A DNA stretch of 7,969 nucleotides, taken from positions 1 to 7,969 of the forward strand of contig JAKSQL010000043.1 of the NCBI GenBank assembly GCA_024404125.1, read 5' to 3'. This document shows, one piece after another, positions 1-6,066 of the stretch (position 1 is the first letter of the stretch; each line of letters begins with the position of its first letter). The position numbers were made by a program, and so were the translations under genes. The notes beneath the pieces were generated by a model that was given only the letters and a program-made list of their open reading frames with translations, was not told where the DNA came from and made no database searches. This DNA comes from Clostridia bacterium. Lineage in GTDB: Bacteria; Bacillota; Clostridia; Oscillospirales; Acutalibacteraceae.

Positions 1-1610
1 TCGGCTTTTTGTCCGAATTTTTCTTTTAAAATGTTTTCAATGTTATCTGTCTGCTCTGCCGATACGTCCTCACCCGTAATCACCGTTATGAACTGACTGT
101 TTTTCTTAACCATCTGTTTTAAAAGCTTAACTGCGGCAGCGGTAAGGTCGGTATCGCAAAAAGCAACCTTGCCTTCTTTAAGTGCTAAAATCTCACCTTT
201 TTTAATTTCGTGACCGTCAAAATCAGAGTCGCGCGCGGCAAAAGTAATCTGTCCCGTTGCTATCTTTTCGGCGGCATTAAGCATATTTATGGCGTTTGTT
301 TCTGCCGTTTCGCTTTCGTCAAAATTAAGCATTGCGCTTATTCCCTGCGGAACGGTGCGCGTATGCAAAACAATTACCTTACGCGAACTTATAGGTATGG
401 TTTGTTCAGCCGCCATAATAATGTTTTTGTTATTAGGCAGTACAAATACAGTACGCGCGGGAGTTTGCTCAACCGCTTTTAATATATCGTCAGTACTCGG
501 GTTCATAGTCTGACCGCCGCTTACGATAGTATCAACACCCAAATCATTAAACAAACTTGCAACGCCGTCTCCCGCACAAACAGAAACAAATCCGAAATCT
601 TTGGTTATTTCCGCGGGCTTTACGGTTTGATTTGTTTCAGGCATTTTTACAGGCGGTTTATCGGTACTCTCGGCATCGTGTTTCGCCTTTTCGTGTTGGT
701 CACGCATATTTTCTATTTTTACCTTTACAAGACTGCCGAAATCAAGCGCTTTTTCTATCGCTTTTCCGGGGTGGTCGGTATGAACGTGAACCTTTATTAT
801 TTCTTCATCGTCAACCGCTACTACGCAGTCGCCTATTGATTCAAGGTATTTTTTAAGTTTTTCGGTATCGGGCGATTTTTCCGTTTTGTTTACTATAAAT
901 TCGGTACAGTAAGTAAATGTGATTTCAGTTTCAAAACTGCCTGCCGCAGAACTGTTTTCGGAGTTGGCGCTTTGTTCACCGTCGGCATTTTCGGGCGCCA
1001 CTATTACACCTTTTTCAAATACCGACATCATACCTTCGAGAATCAGTACAAAGCCCTGACCGCCTGCATCCACAACACCTGCTTTTTTAAGAACGGGTAG
1101 AAGTTCCGGTGTGCTTTTAAGCGCCTCTTTGGCACCCTCGATAGCGCAGGCAAAAACCTCAAGTTCGTCTTTGCCGTTCTTTGCCGCTTCGAGTGCTCTT
1201 TCAGATGCTACCCTTGATACTGTAAGTATAGTGCCCTCGGTGGGTTTCATAACCGCTTTATATGCGGCCTTAACACCGAGGTCAAGCGCATTTGCAATAT
1301 CGTTTGCGGAGATTTCCTCCCCTGTAATACCTTTTGCAAAACCTCTGAATAAAAGCGAGGTTATAACGCCTGAATTTCCTCTTGCACCGCGAAGCAAAGC
1401 CGATGAGTTTACTTTTGCGACTTCATTTGCGGGTGCGCCGTCTAACTTTTCAAGTTCACTTACCGCGTTTTTAAGGGTAAGTGACATATTAGTACCCGTA
1501 TCACCGTCAGGCACGGGGAATATGTTAAGGTCATCAACCGCCTTGCGCGAGTTGGTAAGATTATTTGCTGCGGATATCAAAGCATCGCGCAACGTGTTTC
1601 CGTTAAACAA
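1..1610 (-). CDS. yloV: DAK2 domain fatty-acid-kinase-like protein YloV (FakA family), 3' end cut by window edge
   Basis: 536 codons are visible; the stop lies beyond the left edge, and the family's usual length suggests only about 15-25 residues are missing. The N-terminal DAK2 kinase domain shows the nucleotide/Mg signature FPVPDGDTGTNM (residues 31-42, acidic D35 and D37), GARGNSG (75-81) and DAGGQGF (181-187). A middle domain carries YCTEF (C235) and HVHTD (H275, H277), positions that in FakA-type proteins are reported to bind zinc; a DegV-like C-terminal domain follows from about 335. Low-complexity linkers lie at about 206-228 and 305-335. In characterised relatives this subunit phosphorylates fatty acids held by a FakB protein, feeding phospholipid synthesis; no fakB is in the window. 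The start is TTG, placed by AAAGGAG 9 nt upstream and by the family N-terminus (FNGNTLRDAL); the only nearby GTG runs into a stop within six codons. It is last in the visible operon, 28 bp after yloU. Family certain; kinase role inferred. Confidence 0.93.
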   Translation of the reverse strand, partial: MFNGNTLRDALISAANNLTNSRKAVDDLNIFPVPDGDTGTNMSLTLKNAVSELEKLDGAPANEVAKVNSSALLRGARGNSGVITSLLFRGFAKGITGEEISANDIANALDLGVKAAYKAVMKPTEGTILTVSRVASERALEAAKNGKDELEVFACAIEGAKEALKSTPELLPVLKKAGVVDAGGQGFVLILEGMMSVFEKGVIVAPENADGEQSANSENSSAAGSFETEITFTYCTEFIVNKTEKSPDTEKLKKYLESIGDCVVAVDDEEIIKVHVHTDHPGKAIEKALDFGSLVKVKIENMRDQHEKAKHDAESTDKPPVKMPETNQTVKPAEITKDFGFVSVCAGDGVASLFNDLGVDTIVSGGQTMNPSTDDILKAVEQTPARTVFVLPNNKNIIMAAEQTIPISSRKVIVLHTRTVPQGISAMLNFDESETAETNAINMLNAAEKIATGQITFAARDSDFDGHEIKKGEILALKEGKVAFCDTDLTAAAVKLLKQMVKKNSQFITVITGEDVSAEQTDNIENILKEKFGQKA

Positions 1611-1619
1611 AATAAAACA

Positions 1620-1626
1620 CTCCTTT
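1620..1626 (-). promoter_or_regulatory. Ribosome binding site that decides the yloV TTG start
   Basis: On the minus strand AAAGGAG is followed by 9 nt and then TTG. There is no ATG nearby in frame, and this SD fixes the start of yloV at 1610. Confidence 0.8.
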
Positions 1627-1638
1627 TAGATGCGAAGA

Positions 1639-1989
1639 TTATTCTTTGATACCGTCAACCTTAACGGTAACTTTATTTACCTCAATGCCGGTATTTTCCA
1701 TAACAACGTATTTAACCTTTTCGGTAATACTTTCGGCAATGGCATTTATATTCATACCGTAGGTTACTATGATATGAAGTTCAATATTTATAAGGTCAAT
1801 ATTTCCGCCTACCTTAATTCCCGTATCAAGTGACGGGTTTTTGGTAATAAGTCCGAAAATACGTTGCTTGTTTGAACTCGGTGCCATACCTACAACACCG
1901 AAACAAGACGTAACCTCGTGACCGATAAGTTTTGAAAGATAACTTTCGGAAATTTCAATTTTACCGTTAATGGTCTCGTAGTTAATCAT
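1639..1989 (-). CDS. yloU: Asp23/Gls24 family envelope stress protein YloU
   Basis: A 116-residue protein of the Asp23/Gls24 (DUF322) family. Visible family features are an N-terminal stretch GKIEISESYLSKLIGHEV, a central VGMAPSS segment, and the C-terminal half with the beta/alpha pattern INIELHIIVTYGMNI followed by the helix IAESITEKVKYVVMENTGIEV and VNKVTVKVDGI. Length is normal for the family. Homologues are envelope-associated or alkaline-shock proteins without enzymatic motifs; the exact role of YloU is not settled. It starts with ATG, preceded by a full AGGAGG and 6 nt (SD at 1996-2001). It sits 18 bp after the solute-binding lipoprotein gene and 28 bp before yloV. The yloU-yloV pairing is widely conserved in Firmicutes, which supports both calls. 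No signal peptide or membrane segment is visible. Confidence 0.92.
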   Translation of the reverse strand: MINYETINGKIEISESYLSKLIGHEVTSCFGVVGMAPSSNKQRIFGLITKNPSLDTGIKVGGNIDLINIELHIIVTYGMNINAIAESITEKVKYVVMENTGIEVNKVTVKVDGIKE

Positions 1990-2007
1990 AAAAAACCTCC
2001 TGAAAAA

Positions 2008-3612
2008 CTATTCGTATTTTGTATTCTCTATTGAAAAATATATGTCAGAAGCATAAGATATAACATTATTGCTTATCTTTGAGTCGTAAAAGAATATACC
2101 TTTGCGGTAGCATATCGGGATTTGCGGCATTTCGTTAAGTAAAACACTTGCAATATCGGTTATACTGTTTTGCCCGCACTTATACCCGTCAATCATTTTC
2201 TTAATCGGGGTATCCTCAATTATTTCCGCGGGCTTTGGTTCATTTTCGGCAGGCACCTCTTTACCGTCGGTCTCTTCTGCGCTTATGGCAGAGAGTAATC
2301 CGAACGCTGCACTTCCGCCGCTGATACAGAGATTTGAAAAGTCCATATTGTTAAGAACATTTATTTCGCCGAGATAAAGTTGAAAGGCATTTGAGTTAAG
2401 GGCAGAAAGGTATTCGTTAAAACTCTTTTTAACTACGGTTATTTCTATGCCTAAGTCTTTAAGTTGCTTGCTTATGAGTTCCGCCGCTAATACTCTTGAC
2501 GGATTTTCACTGTTTACAAGCAGTGAAAACGAAAGTCTGCTTCCTTTTGAATTTACATAATATCCATCTTTATCTAATCTATTATACCCTATTTTATCAA
2601 GATTCTCAACTGTTATTTGTTTATTGTTTTTAGAGTCTATAGACTGTATTGATTTTGTATCTTCAAACCACGGCGCAAAAAATCCAGTTGCGGCGGTTGC
2701 ATTGTTGTAATAAGCGCTTTTGCATATCTCGGTACGGTTTATCGCCGAAGAGATGGCATACCGCACGTTTTTGTTTTTAAGCAGGGCATTTCTTTCGTTT
2801 ATTCCTATGTATACGAAAGCGTTAAGATTTACGTCTGCACGTTTACCGCTCATACGGGCAATGTTGCCGTCTGAAAGGTCGGTGTAATAAAAGGTTGAAG
2901 CGCCTACCTCTACGTAATGCGCGAGCGCGTCTTCATCGGGCGCATTGATAAGTTTGATCTTGCCTATTTCACCTATTTTTCCGTAGAAGTTATCATTTAT
3001 TAAAAGACTTTCGCCGTCATCGGAAATTTTATATTTTCCGCAGCCGATGGGGGCTTTTGCAACACCGTCCGAATCGGTAAGACGGTCACTGTCTTTTTTT
3101 ATTATCGGCAGGTCAAGTAAATTTGCAAAATAAGGGTCAAATACGGTAAGCTCAAACACTACGGTATCGTTGCCTTTAGCGGTTACGGACAACACCTCAT
3201 AAAGTTGATAAGCATATACACCGTTTGACTGTTTTGCAAGGTTATACGAATACACAACGTCATCTGCAATAAGTTTACTGCCGTCAGAAAAGGTTGTGTC
3301 TATAAGTTTTACCGTTACGGTTTTATCGGTATTATCAATGCTCTTTGCGAGCGCTTTTACGGGACTTAAGTTATTATCGGTTTTAAAAAGCGGCTCATAT
3401 AAAAGTTTTGAAAGTTGACGGTTTAATTTAGTTGTTAATAAATAGGGATTTAAACTGTCTGTCTTGCAATAGAGAATTTCCGCTTTTTTATCGGAAATTA
3501 TTTTTTCGCTTTCGCCGTTTATCTTTTTTGTTCCGCCTTTACTTTCGCAGGAGGTAAACGAGAAAAGAATAACTGCGCAAAGTACCAAAGCAAATGCTTT
3601 TTTTAATTTCAA
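2008..3612 (-). CDS. ABC transporter substrate-binding lipoprotein, family 5 (oligopeptide/nickel type), orphan
   Basis: A 534-residue exported lipoprotein. The N-terminus has Lys (K2, K4, K5), a hydrophobic core (6-19) and a lipobox-like FTSC with Cys22 as likely lipid anchor; Phe at -3 is a looser match than the usual Leu. The mature part follows the SBP_bac_5 plan: LNPYLLTTKLNRQLSKLLYE (54-73) opening, FSDGSKLIADDVVYSYNLA (108-126), NVRYAISSAINRTEI (282-296) hinge-region block, and a C-terminal PQIPICYRKGIFFYD (496-510). Such proteins capture peptides or related solutes outside the membrane and deliver them to a permease. No permease or ATPase gene adjoins it here, so the substrate is unknown. 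An acidic, proline-bearing insert (about 445-469) interrupts the C-terminal part. Start is TTG, 7 nt after GGAGG, overlapping the ymdB stop by 4 nt (TTGA), which implies translational coupling. Family confident; ligand unknown. Confidence 0.88.
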   Translation of the reverse strand: MKLKKAFALVLCAVILFSFTSCESKGGTKKINGESEKIISDKKAEILYCKTDSLNPYLLTTKLNRQLSKLLYEPLFKTDNNLSPVKALAKSIDNTDKTVTVKLIDTTFSDGSKLIADDVVYSYNLAKQSNGVYAYQLYEVLSVTAKGNDTVVFELTVFDPYFANLLDLPIIKKDSDRLTDSDGVAKAPIGCGKYKISDDGESLLINDNFYGKIGEIGKIKLINAPDEDALAHYVEVGASTFYYTDLSDGNIARMSGKRADVNLNAFVYIGINERNALLKNKNVRYAISSAINRTEICKSAYYNNATAATGFFAPWFEDTKSIQSIDSKNNKQITVENLDKIGYNRLDKDGYYVNSKGSRLSFSLLVNSENPSRVLAAELISKQLKDLGIEITVVKKSFNEYLSALNSNAFQLYLGEINVLNNMDFSNLCISGGSAAFGLLSAISAEETDGKEVPAENEPKPAEIIEDTPIKKMIDGYKCGQNSITDIASVLLNEMPQIPICYRKGIFFYDSKISNNVISYASDIYFSIENTKYE

Positions 3613-4397
3613 TTCTCTTCCTCCCTTATTATTATTTGTTTAACATTTCGGCAAAGACCGTTTCGGTCGGTTTCAAATATGCACCCGCAAAGTATACGTT
3701 TGCCGTCTGCCGCTTCAAATTTTGACATATCACCGCTTTTAAGTCGGTTTATGATTATCTCTTTTTTAACCCCTAAAACAGAGTCTTCCACACCCGTAAA
3801 GCCAATATCGGTAATATATCCCGTACCGCCGCCTAACACACACGCGTCAGCAGTGGCAATATGAGTGTGAGTGCCGAAAAATGCCGTTACTCTACCGTCA
3901 AGATAAAGACCGAGTGCCTTTTTTTCGCCGGTTGCTTCGGCGTGAAAATCAACTACGGTAAAATCGGCACCGTCCTTTTTTGCAGTTTCTAAAAGTTTGT
4001 CTGCCGCTAAAAACGGATTTGATATTTCACCGCCCGACATAAATGACGTTCCCATAAGATTTATAACCGCTACTGAGTATTTGCCCGTATCGGTCAAAAT
4101 GTAACCTTTGCCGTAATCCGCCTTTAAATTGTGCGGACGGAGTAAAAACGGATTTTGGTCTAAGGCAGGGTAGATATCTTGCCTTTTAAGTGTGTGATTA
4201 CCACCCGTTATAACGTCGGCACCGGCGGCAAAAATCATATCGGCGCTTTCCTTTGAAATGCCGTTGCCAACAGCGGAGTTTTCACCGTTTACCACAGTAA
4301 AATCAATTTGTTCTTCTTTTTTAATACGCGGCAAAGTTTTAATAAGGAATTCGCAACCCGTACTTGAAAAAACGTCACCCACAGCAAGTATCCTCAA
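3609..4397 (-). CDS. ymdB: YmdB family metallophosphoesterase (2',3'-cyclic nucleotide phosphodiesterase)
   Basis: A 262-residue cytosolic calcineurin-like phosphoesterase of the YmdB/TIGR00282 family. With the TTG start chosen here the di-metal residues are D8 (GDV), E39/N40 (NGEN), N67/H68 (GGNHT), H152 (DFHAEATGEK) and H177/H179 (GTHTH); all expected ligands are present. B. subtilis YmdB, from memory, has D8, E39, N40, N67, H68, which match exactly and favour this start over the in-frame GTG three codons upstream (4406). GGTGA lies 5 nt before the TTG. The family hydrolyses 2',3'-cAMP and affects sporulation or biofilm decisions in Bacillus; the role here is inferred. One deviation: the motif usually reading GNHTW is GNHTL. 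In many Firmicutes ymdB follows rny; here it instead heads an operon, divergent from rplM, and overlaps the next gene by 4 nt. Confidence 0.92.
   Translation of the reverse strand: MRILAVGDVFSSTGCEFLIKTLPRIKKEEQIDFTVVNGENSAVGNGISKESADMIFAAGADVITGGNHTLKRQDIYPALDQNPFLLRPHNLKADYGKGYILTDTGKYSVAVINLMGTSFMSGGEISNPFLAADKLLETAKKDGADFTVVDFHAEATGEKKALGLYLDGRVTAFFGTHTHIATADACVLGGGTGYITDIGFTGVEDSVLGVKKEIIINRLKSGDMSKFEAADGKRILCGCIFETDRNGLCRNVKQIIIREEEN
3620..3624 (-). promoter_or_regulatory. Ribosome binding site for the lipoprotein TTG start, inside the end of ymdB
   Basis: GGAGG on the minus strand lies 7 nt before the TTG at 3612-3610, within the last codons of ymdB. It supports the TTG start and coupling of the two genes. 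Confidence 0.8.
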
Positions 4398-4402
4398 AAA
4401 AT

Positions 4403-4407
4403 TCACC
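4403..4407 (-). promoter_or_regulatory. Ribosome binding site favouring the ymdB TTG start
   Basis: Minus-strand GGTGA, complementary to the 16S 3' end, stands 5 nt before the TTG at 4397-4395. The alternative GTG at 4406-4404 overlaps this site and has only GGGCG directly before it, so the TTG is preferred. Confidence 0.6.
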
Positions 4408-4431
4408 GCCCAAAACTTTTATATATGTAAT

Positions 4432-4460
4432 AGAATACCATATTTAAGCCGCAAATACAA
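4432..4460 (-). promoter_or_regulatory. Promoter of the ymdB-lipoprotein-yloU-yloV operon
   Basis: On the minus strand: -35 TTGTAT (4455-4460, weak), 17-bp spacer, extended -10 TATGG-TATTCT (-10 hexamer 4432-4437). Predicted start of transcription is near 4425, giving a leader of about 28 nt. The -35 matches consensus only at TTG, but the TRTGG extension is the same as at the other promoters in the window. Confidence 0.6.
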
Positions 4461-4490
4461 CAAAATAAACCGCAAATTTTTAAAAATCAT

Positions 4491-4540
4491 AAGTGAGCAA
4501 ACAAGAGAAAATAAGAGAAAAAGCGAGAAAACAAGAGATA
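4491..4540. repeat. Five 10-bp imperfect repeats with phased A-tracts (predicted curved DNA)
   Basis: GAG occurs at 4495, 4505, 4515, 4525 and 4535, exactly 10 bp apart. Between them A-runs of 3, 4, 5 and 4 bases begin at 4499, 4508, 4518 and 4528. A-tracts in phase with the helix bend DNA. The block ends about 35 bp upstream of the rplM -35 box and lies about 30 bp behind the divergent ymdB -35. It is nearly all purine on the plus strand. The function is inferred; the arrangement is seen directly. Confidence 0.7.
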
Positions 4541-4574
4541 TGCTTTTTTAAATTAATTTTTTTAAAAATATATG

Positions 4575-4603
4575 TTGACAATGTTTTTAAGGTATGGTAT
4601 CAT
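4575..4603 (+). promoter_or_regulatory. Strong promoter of rplM-rpsI
   Basis: Perfect -35 TTGACA (4575-4580), 17-bp spacer, -10 TATCAT (4598-4603) with TATGG extension directly before it. A/T-rich DNA upstream (4546-4574) resembles an UP element. Transcription should begin near 4610, leaving a leader of about 30 nt, too short for the usual L13 leader structure. Confidence 0.88.
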
Positions 4604-4639
4604 AATCGGGCTGACAAAAAATATACGGAGGTTTTGATT

Positions 4640-5068
4640 ATGTCTACATTTATGGCAAAACCTGCCACAATTCAGCGTAAGTGGTATATAGTAGATGCAG
4701 CAAATAAACCGCTCGGCAGAACAGCAGTTAAGGTTGCTGATTTACTTCGCGGCAAAGGTAAGCCGGAGTTTACTCCGCACGTTGACTGCGGCGACCACGT
4801 TGTTGTAATAAACGCTGAAAAGGCAGTTCTTACAGGAAAGAAACTTGAGAAGAAGTATTATCGCCGTCATACCGGATATATAGGCGGTCTTAAAGAAGTT
4901 CAGTATGCAACTTTAATGAGCACCCGTCCGGAACTTGCATTTGAACTCGCAGTTAAAGGTATGGTACCCGATACTACTATCGGCCGTAAGGCACTCACCC
5001 GCCTTCATATTTATGCAGGCGAAAGCTACGCTCAGGTAGCACAGAAACCCGAAAAGGTTGAATTTTAA
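4640..5068 (+). CDS. rplM: 50S ribosomal protein L13
   Basis: A 142-residue L13 protein, normal length for bacteria. The family is clear from KWYIVDAANKPLGRTA near the N-terminus, LLRGKGKPEFTPHVDCGDHV, VINAEKAVLTGKKLEKK, YYRRHTGYIGGLK and the closing GRKALTRLHIYAGESY. It is an early-assembling large-subunit protein that binds 23S rRNA. The start is ATG at 4640, 8 nt after GGAGG (4627-4631); the frame stays open to 4493, but that stretch spans the promoter and has no family similarity. It is the first gene of the conserved rplM-rpsI operon, with rpsI 18 bp downstream. Beyond the promoter I see no separate leader regulator. Confidence 0.98.
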   Translation: MSTFMAKPATIQRKWYIVDAANKPLGRTAVKVADLLRGKGKPEFTPHVDCGDHVVVINAEKAVLTGKKLEKKYYRRHTGYIGGLKEVQYATLMSTRPELAFELAVKGMVPDTTIGRKALTRLHIYAGESYAQVAQKPEKVEF

Positions 5069-5086
5069 CGAAGGGAGACAGAAATA

Positions 5087-5485
5087 ATGTTTGAAGGAAA
5101 GCCATATTTTTACGGCACCGGCAGAAGAAAGAGTTCTGTCGCCCGTGTACGCCTTTACAAAGGCACAGGTAAAATTACCATCAACGAGAGAGATATTGAC
5201 GATTATTTTGGCCTTGAAACCTTAAAACTTATCGTTCGTCAGCCGTTGGCACTTACAGAGAACACCGATAAGTTTGACGTTGTTTGCCGCGTAGTAGGCG
5301 GTGGCGTTACAGGTCAGGCAGGTGCAATCCGTCACGGTATTTCACGTGCGCTTCTTTTGGCAGACGAGGCATATCGCCCCGAGCTTAAAAAGGCAGGTTT
5401 CTTAACACGCGATCCGCGTATGAAAGAAAGAAAGAAATACGGCCTCAAAGGCGCTCGCCGTGCACCCCAATTCTCAAAGAGATAG
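5087..5485 (+). CDS. rpsI: 30S ribosomal protein S9
   Basis: A 132-residue S9 protein of usual length. Diagnostic segments are YGTGRRKSSVARVRLYKGTG (9-28), the VVGGGVTGQAGAIRHGISRA core (69-88), and the basic tail DPRMKERKKYGLKGARRAPQ ending in FSKR, whose terminal residues reach the P-site tRNA in the 30S head. ATG start with AGGGAG 9 nt upstream (5072-5077). Second gene of the rplM operon, ended by a strong terminator 22 bp after the stop. Oddity: the last seven codons and stop, plus everything to the end of the terminator, are repeated 157 bp downstream with only synonymous changes in the codons (see repeats at 5464-5540 and 5621-5698). The gene itself is complete. Confidence 0.98.
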   Translation: MFEGKPYFYGTGRRKSSVARVRLYKGTGKITINERDIDDYFGLETLKLIVRQPLALTENTDKFDVVCRVVGGGVTGQAGAIRHGISRALLLADEAYRPELKKAGFLTRDPRMKERKKYGLKGARRAPQFSKR

Positions 5486-5540
5486 TCAGTATTATTTCAA
5501 AAAAATTATCCCGATTCTGTTTGGAGTCGGGATTTTTTAT
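5464..5540 (+). repeat. Direct repeat, copy 1: rpsI 3' end plus terminator
   Basis: This 77-bp segment holds the codons for PQFSKR, the stop TAG, and the terminator. It recurs at 5621-5698 with three substitutions (C5467/G5624, A5470/G5627, T5518/C5675) and one extra T in copy 2. The first two differences are third-position changes (CCC/CCG Pro, CAA/CAG Gln). Confidence 0.97.
5499..5538 (+). terminator. Rho-independent terminator of rplM-rpsI (copy 1)
   Basis: A 10-bp stem (5508-5517 with 5524-5533, one T-G wobble), loop TGTTTG, followed by a run of six T (5533-5538). A run of seven A upstream (5499-5505) makes it usable in both directions. Confidence 0.93.
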
Positions 5541-5620
5541 GCACGGCTCGCGCTCGCCGTGACGCTGACAGCGTCCGTCCCTTTTGTCCTGACGGACATT
5601 TCCCCACACCGTGGGGAATA
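5541..5620. repeat. GC-rich block of consecutive hairpins, possible dispersed repeat element
   Basis: These 80 bp are about 64% GC (51 of 80), far above the neighbourhood. Four inverted repeats are packed together: CACGGC/GCCGTG (5542-5547, 5556-5561), GACGCT/AGCGTC (5561-5566, 5570-5575), GTCCGTC/GACGGAC (5573-5579, 5591-5597) and TTCCCCAC/GTGGGGAA (5600-5607, 5611-5618). The second and third share bases and cannot both form fully. No reading frame or SD. It resembles REP/MITE-like non-coding repeats in style; whether it recurs in the genome cannot be seen here. Confidence 0.65.
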
Positions 5621-5698
5621 ACCGCAGTTCTCAAAGAGATAGTCAGTATTATTTCAAAAAAATTATCCCGATTCCGTTTGGAGTCGGGATTTTTTTAT
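5621..5698 (+). repeat. Direct repeat, copy 2: remnant of rpsI 3' end plus terminator
   Basis: Carries CCG CAG TTC TCA AAG AGA TAG, the same final amino acids as rpsI but without any upstream gene body, followed by the same 3' flank and terminator. It abuts the 3' end of rnpB. The synonymous differences suggest that this copy descends from a genuine rpsI end rather than from a recent exact duplication. Confidence 0.95.
5656..5696 (-). terminator. Bidirectional terminator (copy 2), now serving rnpB
   Basis: An 11-bp stem (5665-5675 with 5680-5690) and a 4-nt loop. Read on the minus strand it follows the 3' end of RNase P RNA by about 6 nt and is trailed by AA and then seven T (complement of the A-run 5656-5662), a good rnpB terminator. 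It would also act on plus-strand transcripts, having T at 5690-5696. The T-to-C difference from copy 1 replaces a T-G closing wobble with C-G and strengthens the stem. Confidence 0.88.
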
Positions 5699-5702
5699 AT
5701 TT

Positions 5703-6031
5703 ATGAGTCGGTCTGTAAGCCGAGTTCTGTCTTGCACGGTCATCTATCTCGACAAGAAATTGCTTCCTTGCTCAAGCCGCTCTTCGTGGCACACCGGGCA
5801 GGTGTATCGCCACAGTCAGCGTTGCTCCGAATAGGGTTTACACGTCCCTTTCGTCTCCGAACGGACTGTGAGCTCTTACCTCACATTTCCACCCTTACCG
5901 TAAAATACGGCGGTAATTCTCTGTTGCACTTTCCCTAAGGTCACCCTCGGCAGCCGTTAGCTGCTATTCTGCCCTGCGGGGCTCGGACTTTCCTCACATA
6001 AAAACTATGCGCAACCGTGTAACCGACTCAT
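5703..6031 (-). ncRNA. rnpB: RNase P RNA (catalytic RNA of ribonuclease P)
   Basis: About 329 nt on the minus strand. Conserved pieces in RNA order are GAGGAAAGTCCGAGC near the 5' end (5995-5981), AGGGAAAGTGCAACAGAGA, GTGAGGTAAGAGCTCAC (5884-5868), GTAAACCCTATTCGGAGCAA (5841-5822), GATGACCGT, and ACAGAACTCGGCTTA near the 3' end (5730-5716). The ends are set by helix P1: ATGAGTCGGT (6031-6022) pairs with ACCGACTCAT (5712-5703), 10 bp. The GGTAAGAG hairpin suggests the ancestral A type, typical of Clostridia rather than Bacilli. This ribozyme removes 5' leaders from pre-tRNAs. It has its own promoter (6038-6066) and ends at the terminator copy at 5656-5696, converging on rpsI. Confidence 0.97.
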
Positions 6032-6037
6032 AAATGT

Positions 6038-6066
6038 ACTATACCACAAAAAAGCCGTTGTGTCAA
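6038..6066 (-). promoter_or_regulatory. Promoter of rnpB
   Basis: Minus strand: perfect -35 TTGACA (6061-6066), 17-bp spacer, -10 TATAGT (6038-6043) with TGTGG extension. Transcription should begin near 6031, exactly at the predicted first base of helix P1, which supports both the promoter and the RNA's 5' end. Confidence 0.92.

Noticed and set aside
1111..1629. 172-codon plus-strand frame
   Set aside because: It is antisense to yloV, whose minus-strand translation shows clear DAK2 motifs; the frame is a shadow of codon bias.
4491..4540. CRISPR-like or replication-iteron array
   Set aside because: Units are 10 bp with no spacers and no dnaA, cas or rep gene nearby; phased A-tracts explain it better.
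4493..4639. N-terminal extension of rplM
   Set aside because: The frame is open, but it crosses the -35 and -10 boxes; the SD and L13 N-terminus place the start at 4640.
4604..4639. L13 autoregulatory leader RNA
   Set aside because: The predicted leader is only about 30 nt, mostly SD and A/T-rich, with no hairpin.
5541..5620. T-box, riboswitch or small RNA gene
   Set aside because: No promoter of its own, no known aptamer motif, and it sits downstream of a terminator rather than ahead of a gene.
5678..5938. 86-codon plus-strand frame overlapping rnpB
   Set aside because: It is the antisense of RNase P RNA and part of the terminator, a well-known source of false proteins; no SD and no protein-like conservation.
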